Below are positions 1-6,698 of a stretch of 8,517 nucleotides of DNA, one piece after another. The notes beneath the pieces are model-generated. The model did no database searches and was not told the origin of the DNA. It was given only the letters and a program-made list of their open reading frames with translations. The position numbers and the translations under genes were made by a program. Each line of letters starts with the position of its first letter. The stretch's first letter is position 1. Source of the stretch: Alphaproteobacteria bacterium (GTDB taxonomy: Bacteria; Pseudomonadota; Alphaproteobacteria; Reyranellales; Reyranellaceae); NCBI GenBank assembly GCA_013290035.1, contig JABCYT010000110.1:1-8517 (forward strand). Reading direction: 5' to 3'.

Positions 1-1
1 G

Positions 2-301
2 GTGCTGACCGCCGAGCACCCGATCGTACGCACCCACCCCGAGACCGGCCGCAAGGCGCTCTACACGTCAGACGCACATACGGCGCACATCAAGGGCTGG
101 ACCGAGAAGGAGAGCCTGCCGCTGCTGAGGTTCCTGTGGGAGCACCAGACCCGGCCGGAATTCACCTGTCGCTTCCGCTGGGACGTGGGCTCGCTGGCGT
201 TCTGGGACAACCGCTGCGCCATGCACAATCCGATCAACGACTATCATGGCTACCGACGGGTGATGCACCGCGTCACGCTGGCGGGCGACAAGCCGCGGTA
301 G
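2..301 (+). CDS. TauD/TfdA-family 2-oxoglutarate dioxygenase, C-terminal part (5' truncated by window)
   Basis: This is the last 99 codons of a gene that starts before the window; the family is usually about 280-300 aa, so roughly a third is present. Members are cytoplasmic Fe(II)/2-oxoglutarate dioxygenases that hydroxylate substrates such as taurine, sulfonates, sulfate esters or aryloxyalkanoates. Seen here: the HP-RTHPETGRKALY segment (residues 6-21 of the fragment), then the C-terminal core CRFRW..GSLAFWDNR. It is followed by His75, the distal iron ligand of the 2-His-1-carboxylate triad, and Arg90 exactly 15 residues later, matching the His255/Arg270 spacing of TauD. The proximal HxD motif lies outside the window. 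The context NRCAMHNPINDY differs from the commoner NRATQHYA..DY, so taurine is not implied as substrate. The stop at 299-301 lies inside the opposing metG 3' end. The family call is firm; the substrate is unknown. Confidence 0.9.
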   Translation: MLTAEHPIVRTHPETGRKALYTSDAHTAHIKGWTEKESLPLLRFLWEHQTRPEFTCRFRWDVGSLAFWDNRCAMHNPINDYHGYRRVMHRVTLAGDKPR

Positions 302-1952
302 CCAGGTCGCCGGCTGCAACCTTCGGAAACAACAGGGACGGAACACGAAAGCGCCGCCCCGCCGGGATCGCCGAAAGTGCCTCTTTGCCATCCTCCAGCC
401 ATGGCACCAGTTCCGCGTCTTCGCCCAAACTTCGCAAGACTTCTGCGGCGGCCGAAGGAATGAAGGGCCAGCCTGCCACCGCCGCGACCCGCACCAGATT
501 GACGGCCGTACTCACGATTGCCGCGGCCCGTCCGCGATCTTCCTTGATGACGGTCCAGGGTGCGGCATCGGCGAGATAGGCGTTGGCGAGCCGCCAAATC
601 GAGCGGACCTCTTCAGCCGCCTTGCGAAGGGCCAATGCCTCATGATGCCCGCGCAGCCGCTCGAGGCGCGTCCCGAGTTCCACGGCGAGTTTGTCCTCGG
701 CCGCTCCGGCATCTCGAGCCTCGGGAACCGTAGAGTCGAATCGCGCGGCGGCGAAGGCGAGGCAACGGTTGACGAGATTGCCGAACGTGTCGGCGAGGTC
801 CTTGTTCACACCGTCGACGAAGCGCTCGATCGTAAAGTCGGCATCGCCATTCTCCGGCGCGTTGGCGGCGAGCCACCAGCGCCAGCTGTCGGCGGGAAGC
901 AACGCCAGAGCCGTGTCCGTGAATATCCCGCGTTGCCCGCTGGTCGAGAATTTGCCGCCTTCGAAAGTGAGCCAGTTGAAACCCTTGATGACATCCGGGA
1001 GCTTGAGTGGAAGACCGGAGCCCAGGATCGTCGCGGGAAAGCTTATGGCGTGGAAGGGCACATTGTCCTTGGCGAGGAATTGCACGTAACGCACGTCATC
1101 GCCGCCCTGCCACCAGGCGCGCCAGTCGCGTCCCGAGGCCGCTGCGCTCCATTCGACCGCCGCCGCGATGTAGCCGATCGGCGCATCGAACCAGACGTAG
1201 AAAACCTTGCCTTCGAAGCCTGGCTTGGGTACCGGCACGCCCCAGGTGAGATCGCGCGTGATGCAACGATCCTTGAGGCCTTCGTCGAGCCACTTCAGCG
1301 CGATCGAGTGCACCAGCGCCGGCCAATCGCGTCGTGTCTCGATCCATCGGCGCAGGCGGCCCTCGAACGCCGACAGTTTCAGGAACAAGTGCCGCGTCTC
1401 GCGAAATTCGACATCGGTCGCGCCGGAGATCGCCGAGCGCGGCGACACCAGGTCGTCGGGGTCGAGCAGCCGCGTGCAGTTTTCGCACTGGTCCCCACGG
1501 GCGTTCGGGTTGCCGCAATGGGGGCAGGTGCCGACGACATAGCGGTCGGGCAGGAAACGCTTGTCGGTGGACGAATAGGCCTGCCGAATTATGCGCGGCT
1601 CGATGTAGCCGGCGGCATCGAGGTGCCGGAAGAGTTCCTGCGTCAGCAGTCGGTTCGCGTCGCCCGAGGTTCGCGAGAAGTGATCGAACGAGAGGCCGAA
1701 GCGACGATAGATGTCGGCCTGGATCGCGTGCTGACACAGGCAATATTCGGCGACCGGCAATCCCGCGGCCTGAGCTGCGAGCTCTGTCGGTGTGCCGTGT
1801 TCGTCCGTGCCGCAGAGAAACAGCACCTCGTGCCCGGTTTGCCGGCGGAAGCGCGCATGGATGTCCGCCGGCAAGAGCGATCCGGCAAGGTTACCGAGAT
1901 GTTTTACGCCGTTGACATAGGGAAGTGCGCTGGTGATCAGAAATTTGGCCAT
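273..1952 (-). CDS. metG: Methionyl-tRNA synthetase, zinc-containing type with HLGN/KFSTS signatures
   Basis: A 559-residue class Ia aminoacyl-tRNA synthetase that charges tRNA-Met with methionine in the cytoplasm. The Rossmann core opens with ITSALPYVNGVKHLGN (residues 6-21; HLGN is the HIGH box) and GTDEHGT (48-54). A four-Cys zinc knuckle, C143/C146 and C156/C159, sits in the connective peptide as in the E. coli enzyme. FYVWFDAPIGY (251-261) and KFSTS (334-338, KMSKS box) follow. The helical anticodon domain keeps GNLVNR (N392, R396) and APW (W466), apparently matching E. coli N391, R395 and W461. The protein ends about 16 residues after LFPKV, so there is no Trbp111/EMAP-II C-terminal domain. 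The ATG at 1952 is chosen because GGAG lies 6 nt upstream and the conserved core begins at once. An upstream in-frame ATG at 1994 abuts a terminator T-run and has no ribosome site. All catalytic elements are present, so it is probably functional. It may be a second MetRS copy (inference). Confidence 0.95.
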   Translation of the reverse strand: MAKFLITSALPYVNGVKHLGNLAGSLLPADIHARFRRQTGHEVLFLCGTDEHGTPTELAAQAAGLPVAEYCLCQHAIQADIYRRFGLSFDHFSRTSGDANRLLTQELFRHLDAAGYIEPRIIRQAYSSTDKRFLPDRYVVGTCPHCGNPNARGDQCENCTRLLDPDDLVSPRSAISGATDVEFRETRHLFLKLSAFEGRLRRWIETRRDWPALVHSIALKWLDEGLKDRCITRDLTWGVPVPKPGFEGKVFYVWFDAPIGYIAAAVEWSAAASGRDWRAWWQGGDDVRYVQFLAKDNVPFHAISFPATILGSGLPLKLPDVIKGFNWLTFEGGKFSTSGQRGIFTDTALALLPADSWRWWLAANAPENGDADFTIERFVDGVNKDLADTFGNLVNRCLAFAAARFDSTVPEARDAGAAEDKLAVELGTRLERLRGHHEALALRKAAEEVRSIWRLANAYLADAAPWTVIKEDRGRAAAIVSTAVNLVRVAAVAGWPFIPSAAAEVLRSLGEDAELVPWLEDGKEALSAIPAGRRFRVPSLLFPKVAAGDLATAACRPPA

Positions 1953-1995
1953 CGGTCTCTCCATCGTGTCGCCCAGGCCATGAACCCGGGACATG

Positions 1996-2020
1996 AAAAA
2001 GCCCTTCGCGAAGGAAGGGC
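1996..2020 (-). terminator. Intrinsic terminator upstream of metG
   Basis: Read on the minus strand: a 7-bp GC-rich stem GCCCTTC / GAAGGGC with a 6-nt loop (CTTCGC), followed immediately by five T. The plus strand has no T-run after the hairpin, so it acts in the minus direction only. It lies 152 nt after the acylase stop codon and 43 nt before the metG start codon. It may end transcripts from the acylase operon, or from the candidate promoter at 2133-2161, or act as an attenuator in the metG leader. I see no convincing promoter between it and metG. Confidence 0.8.
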
Positions 2021-2126
2021 CGGAGAGATCGATCAGGCTGCTATCGCCCGCGCGTCATCGTTCCGCCCCATCCGGTCGAAGGGGCCGGCGCATTCGCGTG
2101 CAGGCAGGGCGAACGATGTTGAACAT
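1996..2126 (-). ncRNA. Putative short terminated transcript or metG leader RNA
   Basis: If the promoter at 2133-2161 is used, RNA would run about 130 nt from near 2126 to the terminator at 1996-2020. Within it, an imperfect hairpin lies at 2065-2085 (5-bp GCCCC/GGGGC stem, one mismatch, two more pairs). The interval has no convincing coding frame: the only small ORFs (2033-2071, 12 codons, and a 5-codon frame starting at 2058) lack clear ribosome sites. A promoter, central hairpin and terminator form a small-RNA-like layout, but the same parts fit a leader whose terminator must be bypassed to express metG. I found no strong antiterminator pairing, only a roughly 5-bp alternative. I recognise no Rfam family here. 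Confidence 0.3.
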
Positions 2127-2137
2127 CGGTTCAATAT
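2114..2137. promoter_or_regulatory. Overlapping palindromes at the predicted start point (candidate operator)
   Basis: Two perfect inverted repeats share bases. TTGAAC-N4-GTTCAA covers 2119-2134 and extends outward to 2116-2137 with one mismatch. CGATGTT-N1-AACATCG covers 2114-2128. They overlap the -10 box and predicted +1 of the candidate minus-strand promoter, a usual place for a repressor site. In RNA the two would be mutually exclusive hairpins, although most of the first would lie upstream of the predicted transcript start. I cannot name a regulator. GAAC-N4-GTTC resembles the Gram-positive/actinobacterial LexA box, but alphaproteobacterial LexA sites are GTTC-N7-GTTC, so that match may be chance. 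Confidence 0.45.
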
Positions 2138-2161
2138 CGATCCTGGCAAGAGGTCCGTCAA
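2133..2161 (-). promoter_or_regulatory. Candidate sigma70-type promoter between the acylase gene and metG
   Basis: On the minus strand, a -35 box TTGACG (2161-2156, 5 of 6 to consensus) is followed by a 17-nt spacer and a -10 box GATATT (2138-2133, 4 of 6). Transcription would begin near 2126. It lies just beyond the acylase stop codon (2173-2175), where a new transcription unit for metG or a small RNA would be expected. A perfect palindrome overlaps the -10 box and the start point. The prediction rests on hexamers and spacing only. Confidence 0.5.
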
Positions 2162-2172
2162 TGGTTTCGGAG

Positions 2173-4623
2173 TCACCGCGCCGGCGGCGTGAGCGTGATC
2201 GTACCGACGGCGGTGCGGGCGACTTCGGCGTGGGTGCCGGTGATCTCGACGTAGCCCAGCGTCTGCCAACGGCCGACGAAGTTGCGTGCCCACGGCGAAA
2301 GCATGTTGCCGGACTGGCCGAGCGGCATGGCGAAGCGGCTGTTGTCGAGGTCGCTGAAATCGTAGACCCCGCGGTAGGCGGCGCCGAGCACGGCGTCGAA
2401 CGGCCGCTCGCCGCGATAGGAGGGATGGGCGCGGTTGAGCGTCTGCGCGCCGCCGTCTGAGGCAAAGCGCACGGAAGCGAGATCGCGCAGCAGCGGCACC
2501 GAATCGAACAGCGGATGGCGATGCGCGGCGAAGTGTTCGCGGCCCCACTGCCACTTGTCGATGTCGGGTCCCTGCCGACGGGTGATCCAGTCCAGCGCGC
2601 GGTCGAGCGCGAGCGCGATCTGATCCTCGCAGGTTTCGGTCTGGCGCGTGCCGCCGTCGTCGCACCAGCCGGGCTTCTCGCGGATGATGCGCATCATCAG
2701 CGGCACATCGGGCGTGACCATCGTCTCGAAGAGGTCCTCGCCCAGCTCGTCGGCCAGCAGGCCGCGCTGCAGCTGCCAGATCCATGCCGTATAGATCAGC
2801 GGCTCGGCGCGGTTCGCCAGCATGAAGCGGTTCCACCGGCCCATCAGGTCGTAGACGCGGGCGGCGCGGGCGTTGCGCGGCGCGCCCTTCAGCAACAGCG
2901 GCAGCATGTCGGCGGCGTCGCCGGTGAGATTGTCGGCCTGCATGACGATCATGCCGTAGACCGGATGGCGCTCGACCTCGCGCAACAGCTGGTTGGCGCG
3001 CAGCTGGCGGTAGGGCTCGCCCCAATCGCGGGTGATGAAGTGTCGGTAGTCGTCGGGCACCACGCGTGCATTGGCGTTGACGATGATGCCGCTCGGCGGA
3101 TTAAAGATCCGCGGCAGCTCGTCGAACGGCACGAAGCCCGCCCAATCGAAGTCCGACGTCCAGCCCGGCACCGGTATCGAGCCGTCGCCCTTGCGCCGGA
3201 TCGGCACGTGCGCCGGCGACACCAGGCCGATGTTCCCTGCGGTGTCGGCGTAGACCATGTTCTGCATGGGCGAGACGATCTTGCGCGCCGCGTTGAGGAA
3301 ATCCTCCCAGTTCTGCGCCAGCCCGAAGCGGCCGAACCCCTCGGCAGAGGTGTCGTTGCCGTCGAGCGCGGTGGCCTGCAGCGCCAGTACGTGGCCCTGC
3401 GGCGTGAGGTCGTCGGCGCGGCGGCTGAAATCGTCGATCACCGGACCGTGCCGCGTCTCGCGCACGCGCATCGTCACCGGATCGCCCCAGGCGACGTTGA
3501 TCGTCTCGTCGCGCACGGCGAACGGCCGCGCGCCGTCCGGCGTGATGTAGCGATTGGGGTCGGTCGGATCGATCCTTTCGATGAACAGGTCCTGGCTGTC
3601 GAGGTTGGTGGTGGTGAAGCCCCAGCCGACCGTGCCGTTGTGGCCAAGGACGACGGCGGGCGAGCCGGGCGAGGTGGCGCCGCGGATATCGAACCCCGGG
3701 CCGACCAGGCGGGCGAGATACCAGGTGCCGGGAAAGGAGAGGGCAAGATGCGGATCGTTGGCGAGCAGCGGCTTGCCTGAAACGGAATGGGCGCCCGACA
3801 ACACCCACTCGTTGGAAGCCTCGCGCTTGCGCGTGCCGATATTGTCCGTGGCGCGATAAAGCAGGTCGAGATCGGTCCCGTTCATCGCTTCGTTCGCCAG
3901 AGAGAGCGTCGAATCGCGGCTTTCGCCCGACGGCTGGATCAGGAACTTGACGCCGTCTTCGCCGATCTTGCGCGCGAGCCTGAGCCGCAGCAGCTCGGCG
4001 CGCCAATTGCCGTCCAGGCCGAGCGCCATCAGCTTGGCCCAAACCAGCGAATCGGCCGGCTGCCAGGCTTCGGGCCGATAGCGGCCGCCGGACAGGAGAT
4101 TGATGACGGTGAGCTCGAGACCGAATTGCTGGTCGTCCCGGGCGAGCCAGGCGTTCACGCCCGCGGCATAGGCGTCGATGATGGCGCGCATCGCCGGCGA
4201 GAGCGCGTTCACGCTGTCGGCTGCCTTGCGGTAGAGTCCGAGGCCGCGCATCGTGCGATCGGTGTCTATAAGGCCGGAGCCGACCAGCCGCGGCGGCACG
4301 ATCTCGGAAAGCCGGCCCTGGCCCAGGCGGCGCATCAGCTCCATCTGCCAGAAGCGGTCCTGGGCGTGCACGTAGCCCAGCCCGAACGCCGCGTCCTCGA
4401 GGGAGCCCGCGATTATGTGCGGCACGGCGTTCTTGTCGCGCAGGATCTCGACCGGAGCCTTCAGCCCCTTGGCCTCGACATGGCCGCTGTAGGCCGGCAG
4501 CGCGCCGCGCACCTGAAAAAAAGCGCCGGTCAGGAACACCAGGATCGCCAGCAGCGCGCCGGCCAGGACTTTCGCCAGGCCGACGCCGAGCCGAACCGCC
4601 ATTTTCGCGGGGGGTGCCCGCAC
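2173..4623 (-). CDS. Penicillin-acylase-family N-terminal-nucleophile amidase, membrane-anchored
   Basis: An 816-residue Ntn hydrolase of the penicillin acylase family, made as a precursor that cleaves itself into alpha and beta subunits and hydrolyses amides (beta-lactam side chains, acyl-homoserine lactones or other N-acyl compounds). An uncleaved-looking hydrophobic anchor at residues 12-36 should place the enzyme outside the inner membrane. The alpha region has VEILRD-N-AVPHI (58-70; the usual GVPHI glycine is Ala) and GYVHAQDRFWQMELMRRLGQGRLSE (83-107). Ser270 in ASNEWV is the expected beta-chain N-terminal nucleophile, followed by GKPLLANDPHL (283-293), GHNGTVGWGFT (327-337) and VNANAR (515-520), which probably supplies the oxyanion Asn. 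Length is normal. The GTG at 4623 follows the upstream stop by 3 nt, suggesting coupling; an ATG at 4602 (residue 8, just before the anchor) is a credible alternative. Neither has a strong ribosome site. The family is clear, the substrate unknown. Confidence 0.92.
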   Translation of the reverse strand: MRAPPAKMAVRLGVGLAKVLAGALLAILVFLTGAFFQVRGALPAYSGHVEAKGLKAPVEILRDKNAVPHIIAGSLEDAAFGLGYVHAQDRFWQMELMRRLGQGRLSEIVPPRLVGSGLIDTDRTMRGLGLYRKAADSVNALSPAMRAIIDAYAAGVNAWLARDDQQFGLELTVINLLSGGRYRPEAWQPADSLVWAKLMALGLDGNWRAELLRLRLARKIGEDGVKFLIQPSGESRDSTLSLANEAMNGTDLDLLYRATDNIGTRKREASNEWVLSGAHSVSGKPLLANDPHLALSFPGTWYLARLVGPGFDIRGATSPGSPAVVLGHNGTVGWGFTTTNLDSQDLFIERIDPTDPNRYITPDGARPFAVRDETINVAWGDPVTMRVRETRHGPVIDDFSRRADDLTPQGHVLALQATALDGNDTSAEGFGRFGLAQNWEDFLNAARKIVSPMQNMVYADTAGNIGLVSPAHVPIRRKGDGSIPVPGWTSDFDWAGFVPFDELPRIFNPPSGIIVNANARVVPDDYRHFITRDWGEPYRQLRANQLLREVERHPVYGMIVMQADNLTGDAADMLPLLLKGAPRNARAARVYDLMGRWNRFMLANRAEPLIYTAWIWQLQRGLLADELGEDLFETMVTPDVPLMMRIIREKPGWCDDGGTRQTETCEDQIALALDRALDWITRRQGPDIDKWQWGREHFAAHRHPLFDSVPLLRDLASVRFASDGGAQTLNRAHPSYRGERPFDAVLGAAYRGVYDFSDLDNSRFAMPLGQSGNMLSPWARNFVGRWQTLGYVEITGTHAEVARTAVGTITLTPPAR

Positions 4624-4627
4624 GGGC
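4616..4627 (-). repeat. Small inverted repeat around the acylase GTG start
   Basis: The minus strand reads GCCCGTGCGGGC: an all-GC stem of 4 bp with a GTGC tetraloop that holds the proposed GTG start codon. It overlaps the last base pair of the CoA-transferase TAG stop codon. Such a structure could limit independent initiation, so that acylase translation depends on ribosomes finishing the upstream gene. In GC-rich DNA a repeat this short can arise by chance. Confidence 0.3.
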
Positions 4628-5784
4628 TAGCCGCCGAGATAGGACAGAATGGCGTCGCGGTCGCTGTCGAGATCGGGCGCCGGTCGTCGCGTCTTGGGGT
4701 CGTCGAAGGCCGACATCTTGATGGGATTGCCCGCCAGCTTCAGCGTGCCGCCGCTGCCGTCGGGAACCTCGACCAGCATGTTGCGCGCGGCGATCTGGGG
4801 ATGCTCCAGCGCCTGCTTGATGTTGTTGATCGGGCCGCCCGGCACGCCCGCCTTGGCGAGCACGTCGAGCCAGTGAGCCGTGGTGTGATCTTTCAACACC
4901 GCTTCGATCTCGCGCTCGAGCTTGCCGTGATGCTTCTGGCGAAGTGCGTTGGTCTTGTAGTTGGGGTCGGTCGCCATGTCGGATCGGCCGAGCGCCTCAC
5001 AGGTCTTGATGAAGAGGCCGTCGTTGCCGGCGGCGATGATGATGGCGCCGTCGGCGGTGCGGAATGCCTGGAAGGGCGTAATGGTGGGATGGCGCGCGCC
5101 CAGCGGACCGGGGATCTCGCCCTCCACCGTGTAGCGCATGACGGCGTTTTCCAGGAGGGCGATCTGGCAGTCGAACATGCCGATATCGACCTTGGTCGCC
5201 TCGCCGGTCTTGAGGCGATGGACCAGCGCGGCATTGACCGCGACCGCGGTGAAGAGGCCGGCGCCGATGTCGCCGATCGACATGCCGACCCGGGCCGGTG
5301 GCTGACCCTCGTTGCCGGTGATGCTCATGACGCCGCCCATGCCCTGCACGACCATGTCGTAGGCGGGATCCTTGGCGTTGGGGCCGGTATGGCCGAACCC
5401 GGAGGCCGAGGCGTAGATCAGCTTGGGATACTTCTTGTGCAGCGTGTCCCAGCCGTAGCCCAGCTTCTCCATCGTGCCGGGCCGGAAGTTCTCGACGATC
5501 ACGTCGGCCCTTTCGAGCAGCTTCTCGAAGATCTTGCGCTGCTCGTCGTTCTTGAGGTCGAGCGCGATGCTTTCCTTGCCGCGGTTGACCGAGGCGAAGT
5601 AGGTCGACTTGCCCTTGACGAACGGCCCGTAGGCGCGCGCGTCGTCACCGCCTTTGGGCGGCTCCACTTTGATCACCCGCGCCCCCATCTCGGCCATCAG
5701 CAGGGTGCAGTAGGGGCCGGCCAGGATGCGCGAAAGGTCGACGACGACGATGCCCGACAGGGGGCCCTTTGAACTCTGGGTCAT
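4627..5784 (-). CDS. CaiB/BaiF-family (class III) CoA-transferase
   Basis: A 385-residue cytoplasmic CoA-transferase of the formyl-CoA transferase / L-carnitine CoA-transferase / BaiF family, which moves CoA from a donor acyl-CoA to a free carboxylic acid. The N-terminus has LSGIVVVDLSRILAGPYCTL followed by MAEMGARVIKVEPP (residues 9-43), the family's CoA-binding start. VENFRPGTMEKLGYG (97-111) follows. GHTGPNAKDPAYDMVVQ (131-147) carries Asp143, the expected nucleophile that forms aspartyl anhydride/thioester intermediates. RVGMSIGDIGAGL (165-177), the second-domain GARHPTITPFQAF (229-241) and AGVPGGPINNI near the C-terminus complete the fold. Length is typical. The ATG at 5784 is 9 nt after the transporter stop and the gene ends 3 nt before the acylase start, so it is the middle gene of a tight operon. 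The natural acid is not deducible; many paralogues occur per genome in such bacteria. Confidence 0.93.
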   Translation of the reverse strand: MTQSSKGPLSGIVVVDLSRILAGPYCTLLMAEMGARVIKVEPPKGGDDARAYGPFVKGKSTYFASVNRGKESIALDLKNDEQRKIFEKLLERADVIVENFRPGTMEKLGYGWDTLHKKYPKLIYASASGFGHTGPNAKDPAYDMVVQGMGGVMSITGNEGQPPARVGMSIGDIGAGLFTAVAVNAALVHRLKTGEATKVDIGMFDCQIALLENAVMRYTVEGEIPGPLGARHPTITPFQAFRTADGAIIIAAGNDGLFIKTCEALGRSDMATDPNYKTNALRQKHHGKLEREIEAVLKDHTTAHWLDVLAKAGVPGGPINNIKQALEHPQIAARNMLVEVPDGSGGTLKLAGNPIKMSAFDDPKTRRPAPDLDSDRDAILSYLGG

Positions 5785-5793
5785 GTCCGGTTC

Positions 5794-6669
5794 TTAGCCA
5801 GTGGACCGCCGTGAATCCAGCCACACGTTTGCCGCGGCGGCGCCGATCACGATGATGCCGCCCAGCAGGGTGAGGTCGACCGGCTTTTCGCCATCGAACA
5901 GCCACACCCAGACCGGACCCAGCACCAGCTCGAGCAGGCCCAGCAGGGCGGCGCGGCCGGCCGGGATGCGCTTCAGGCTCGCCACGTAAAGCAGCAGACC
6001 GCCCGCGAGCTGGCCCGGGCTCAGCGCCAGCAGCCACGGGACCTGCGACCATGTGACGTTGGCGGGTTGGGCGAACGGCAGCGCCACCAGGCCGGAGATC
6101 AGCCCGGCCAGCCAGATCGCCGGTGCCATGCCGACGTCGCGGCGGTGACGCACGACGACGTAATTGCCGCTCATGCACAGCACGACGATGAAGGCAGTGG
6201 CCATGCCGGCGAGCGCGCCTGCCTGGAGCGAGCCCGCCACGCTGATCGCAAGCCCCAACACCGCGACTGCCATGGTGAGAACCGTATGGCCGTGCAGCGG
6301 TTCGCCCAGGACGAGGCGTGCGAGCAGGGCGGTGATGAACGGCGTGGCGCCGAACATCAGCAGCACATTGGCGACCGGGGCGAGACCCAGCGCCAGAATG
6401 AAGGCGACGAAGCTGCCGGCCAGCAGCAGCGCACTCAAGAGAAGTGCAAGACCCGCATTGCGAACGTCGATCCATACGCCGCGACGCTGCCAGAAAAGCA
6501 GCGGCAACATCGTGGCAACGAGCAGGGCCGAGCGCCAAAACGACACATCCCAGGCCGGCAGGCCGATGCGGCGCACAATGACGCCCGCCGTGCTGAAAAC
6601 GGCCGCCGCGCCAATGGCATATGCGACGCCCAGCAGGGCGGAACTCTGTGACGGAACCGGCGTTTTCAT
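5794..6669 (-). CDS. EamA-family (DMT superfamily) inner-membrane transporter
   Basis: A 291-residue integral membrane protein with the two five-helix EamA repeats of the drug/metabolite transporter superfamily. Predicted spans are near residues 12-32, 43-60, 73-95, 97-120, 127-146, 150-168, 180-200, 213-230, 238-257 and 265-283. Family landmarks are ATPFITALLARLVLGEPL (108-125) closing the first repeat, and the parallel GLLELVLGPVWVWLFDGEKP (243-262) in the second. Such proteins export or import amino acids, metabolites or drugs, and sequence alone does not give direction or substrate. The ATG at 6669 is chosen. A TTG three codons upstream (6678) is possible but adds nothing conserved, and the only ribosome-site hint is TTGAG next to the ATG. 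It is first in the three-gene minus-strand operon. Its start is 29 bp from the divergent hydrolase start, so any promoter must overlap that gene's 5' end. Confidence 0.92.
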   Translation of the reverse strand: MKTPVPSQSSALLGVAYAIGAAAVFSTAGVIVRRIGLPAWDVSFWRSALLVATMLPLLFWQRRGVWIDVRNAGLALLLSALLLAGSFVAFILALGLAPVANVLLMFGATPFITALLARLVLGEPLHGHTVLTMAVAVLGLAISVAGSLQAGALAGMATAFIVVLCMSGNYVVVRHRRDVGMAPAIWLAGLISGLVALPFAQPANVTWSQVPWLLALSPGQLAGGLLLYVASLKRIPAGRAALLGLLELVLGPVWVWLFDGEKPVDLTLLGGIIVIGAAAANVWLDSRRSTG

Positions 6670-6698
6670 CTCAAGCAAACTGTGAATACGGATTCGAC

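Noticed and set aside
1950..1994. A metG start at ATG 1994, giving 14 extra residues
   Set aside because: It directly abuts the terminator T-run without a ribosome site, whereas ATG 1952 has GGAG 6 nt upstream and begins at the conserved core.
2033..2071. A 12-codon minus-strand frame (MGRNDDARAIAA) ending 12 nt before the terminator, considered as an attenuation leader peptide
   Set aside because: No ribosome site and no run of Met codons, so it does not fit classical ribosome-mediated control of a MetRS gene.
2119..2134. GAAC-N4-GTTC read as an SOS (LexA) box
   Set aside because: That form belongs to Gram-positive and actinobacterial LexA; in alphaproteobacteria the site is GTTC-N7-GTTC, and the nearby GTTC-N6-GTTC has the wrong spacing.
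642..2192. A 516-codon plus-strand open frame opposite metG and its leader
   Set aside because: Mirror frame of a clear MetRS, with no protein motif and no ribosome site.
2515..3780. A 421-codon plus-strand open frame opposite the acylase
   Set aside because: Low-complexity shadow of the acylase reading frame.
3787..5772. A 661-codon plus-strand open frame opposite the CoA-transferase and acylase genes
   Set aside because: It is antisense to two well-conserved families, has no recognisable domain, and is rich in Arg, Ala, Gly and Val as expected from mirrored GC-rich codons.
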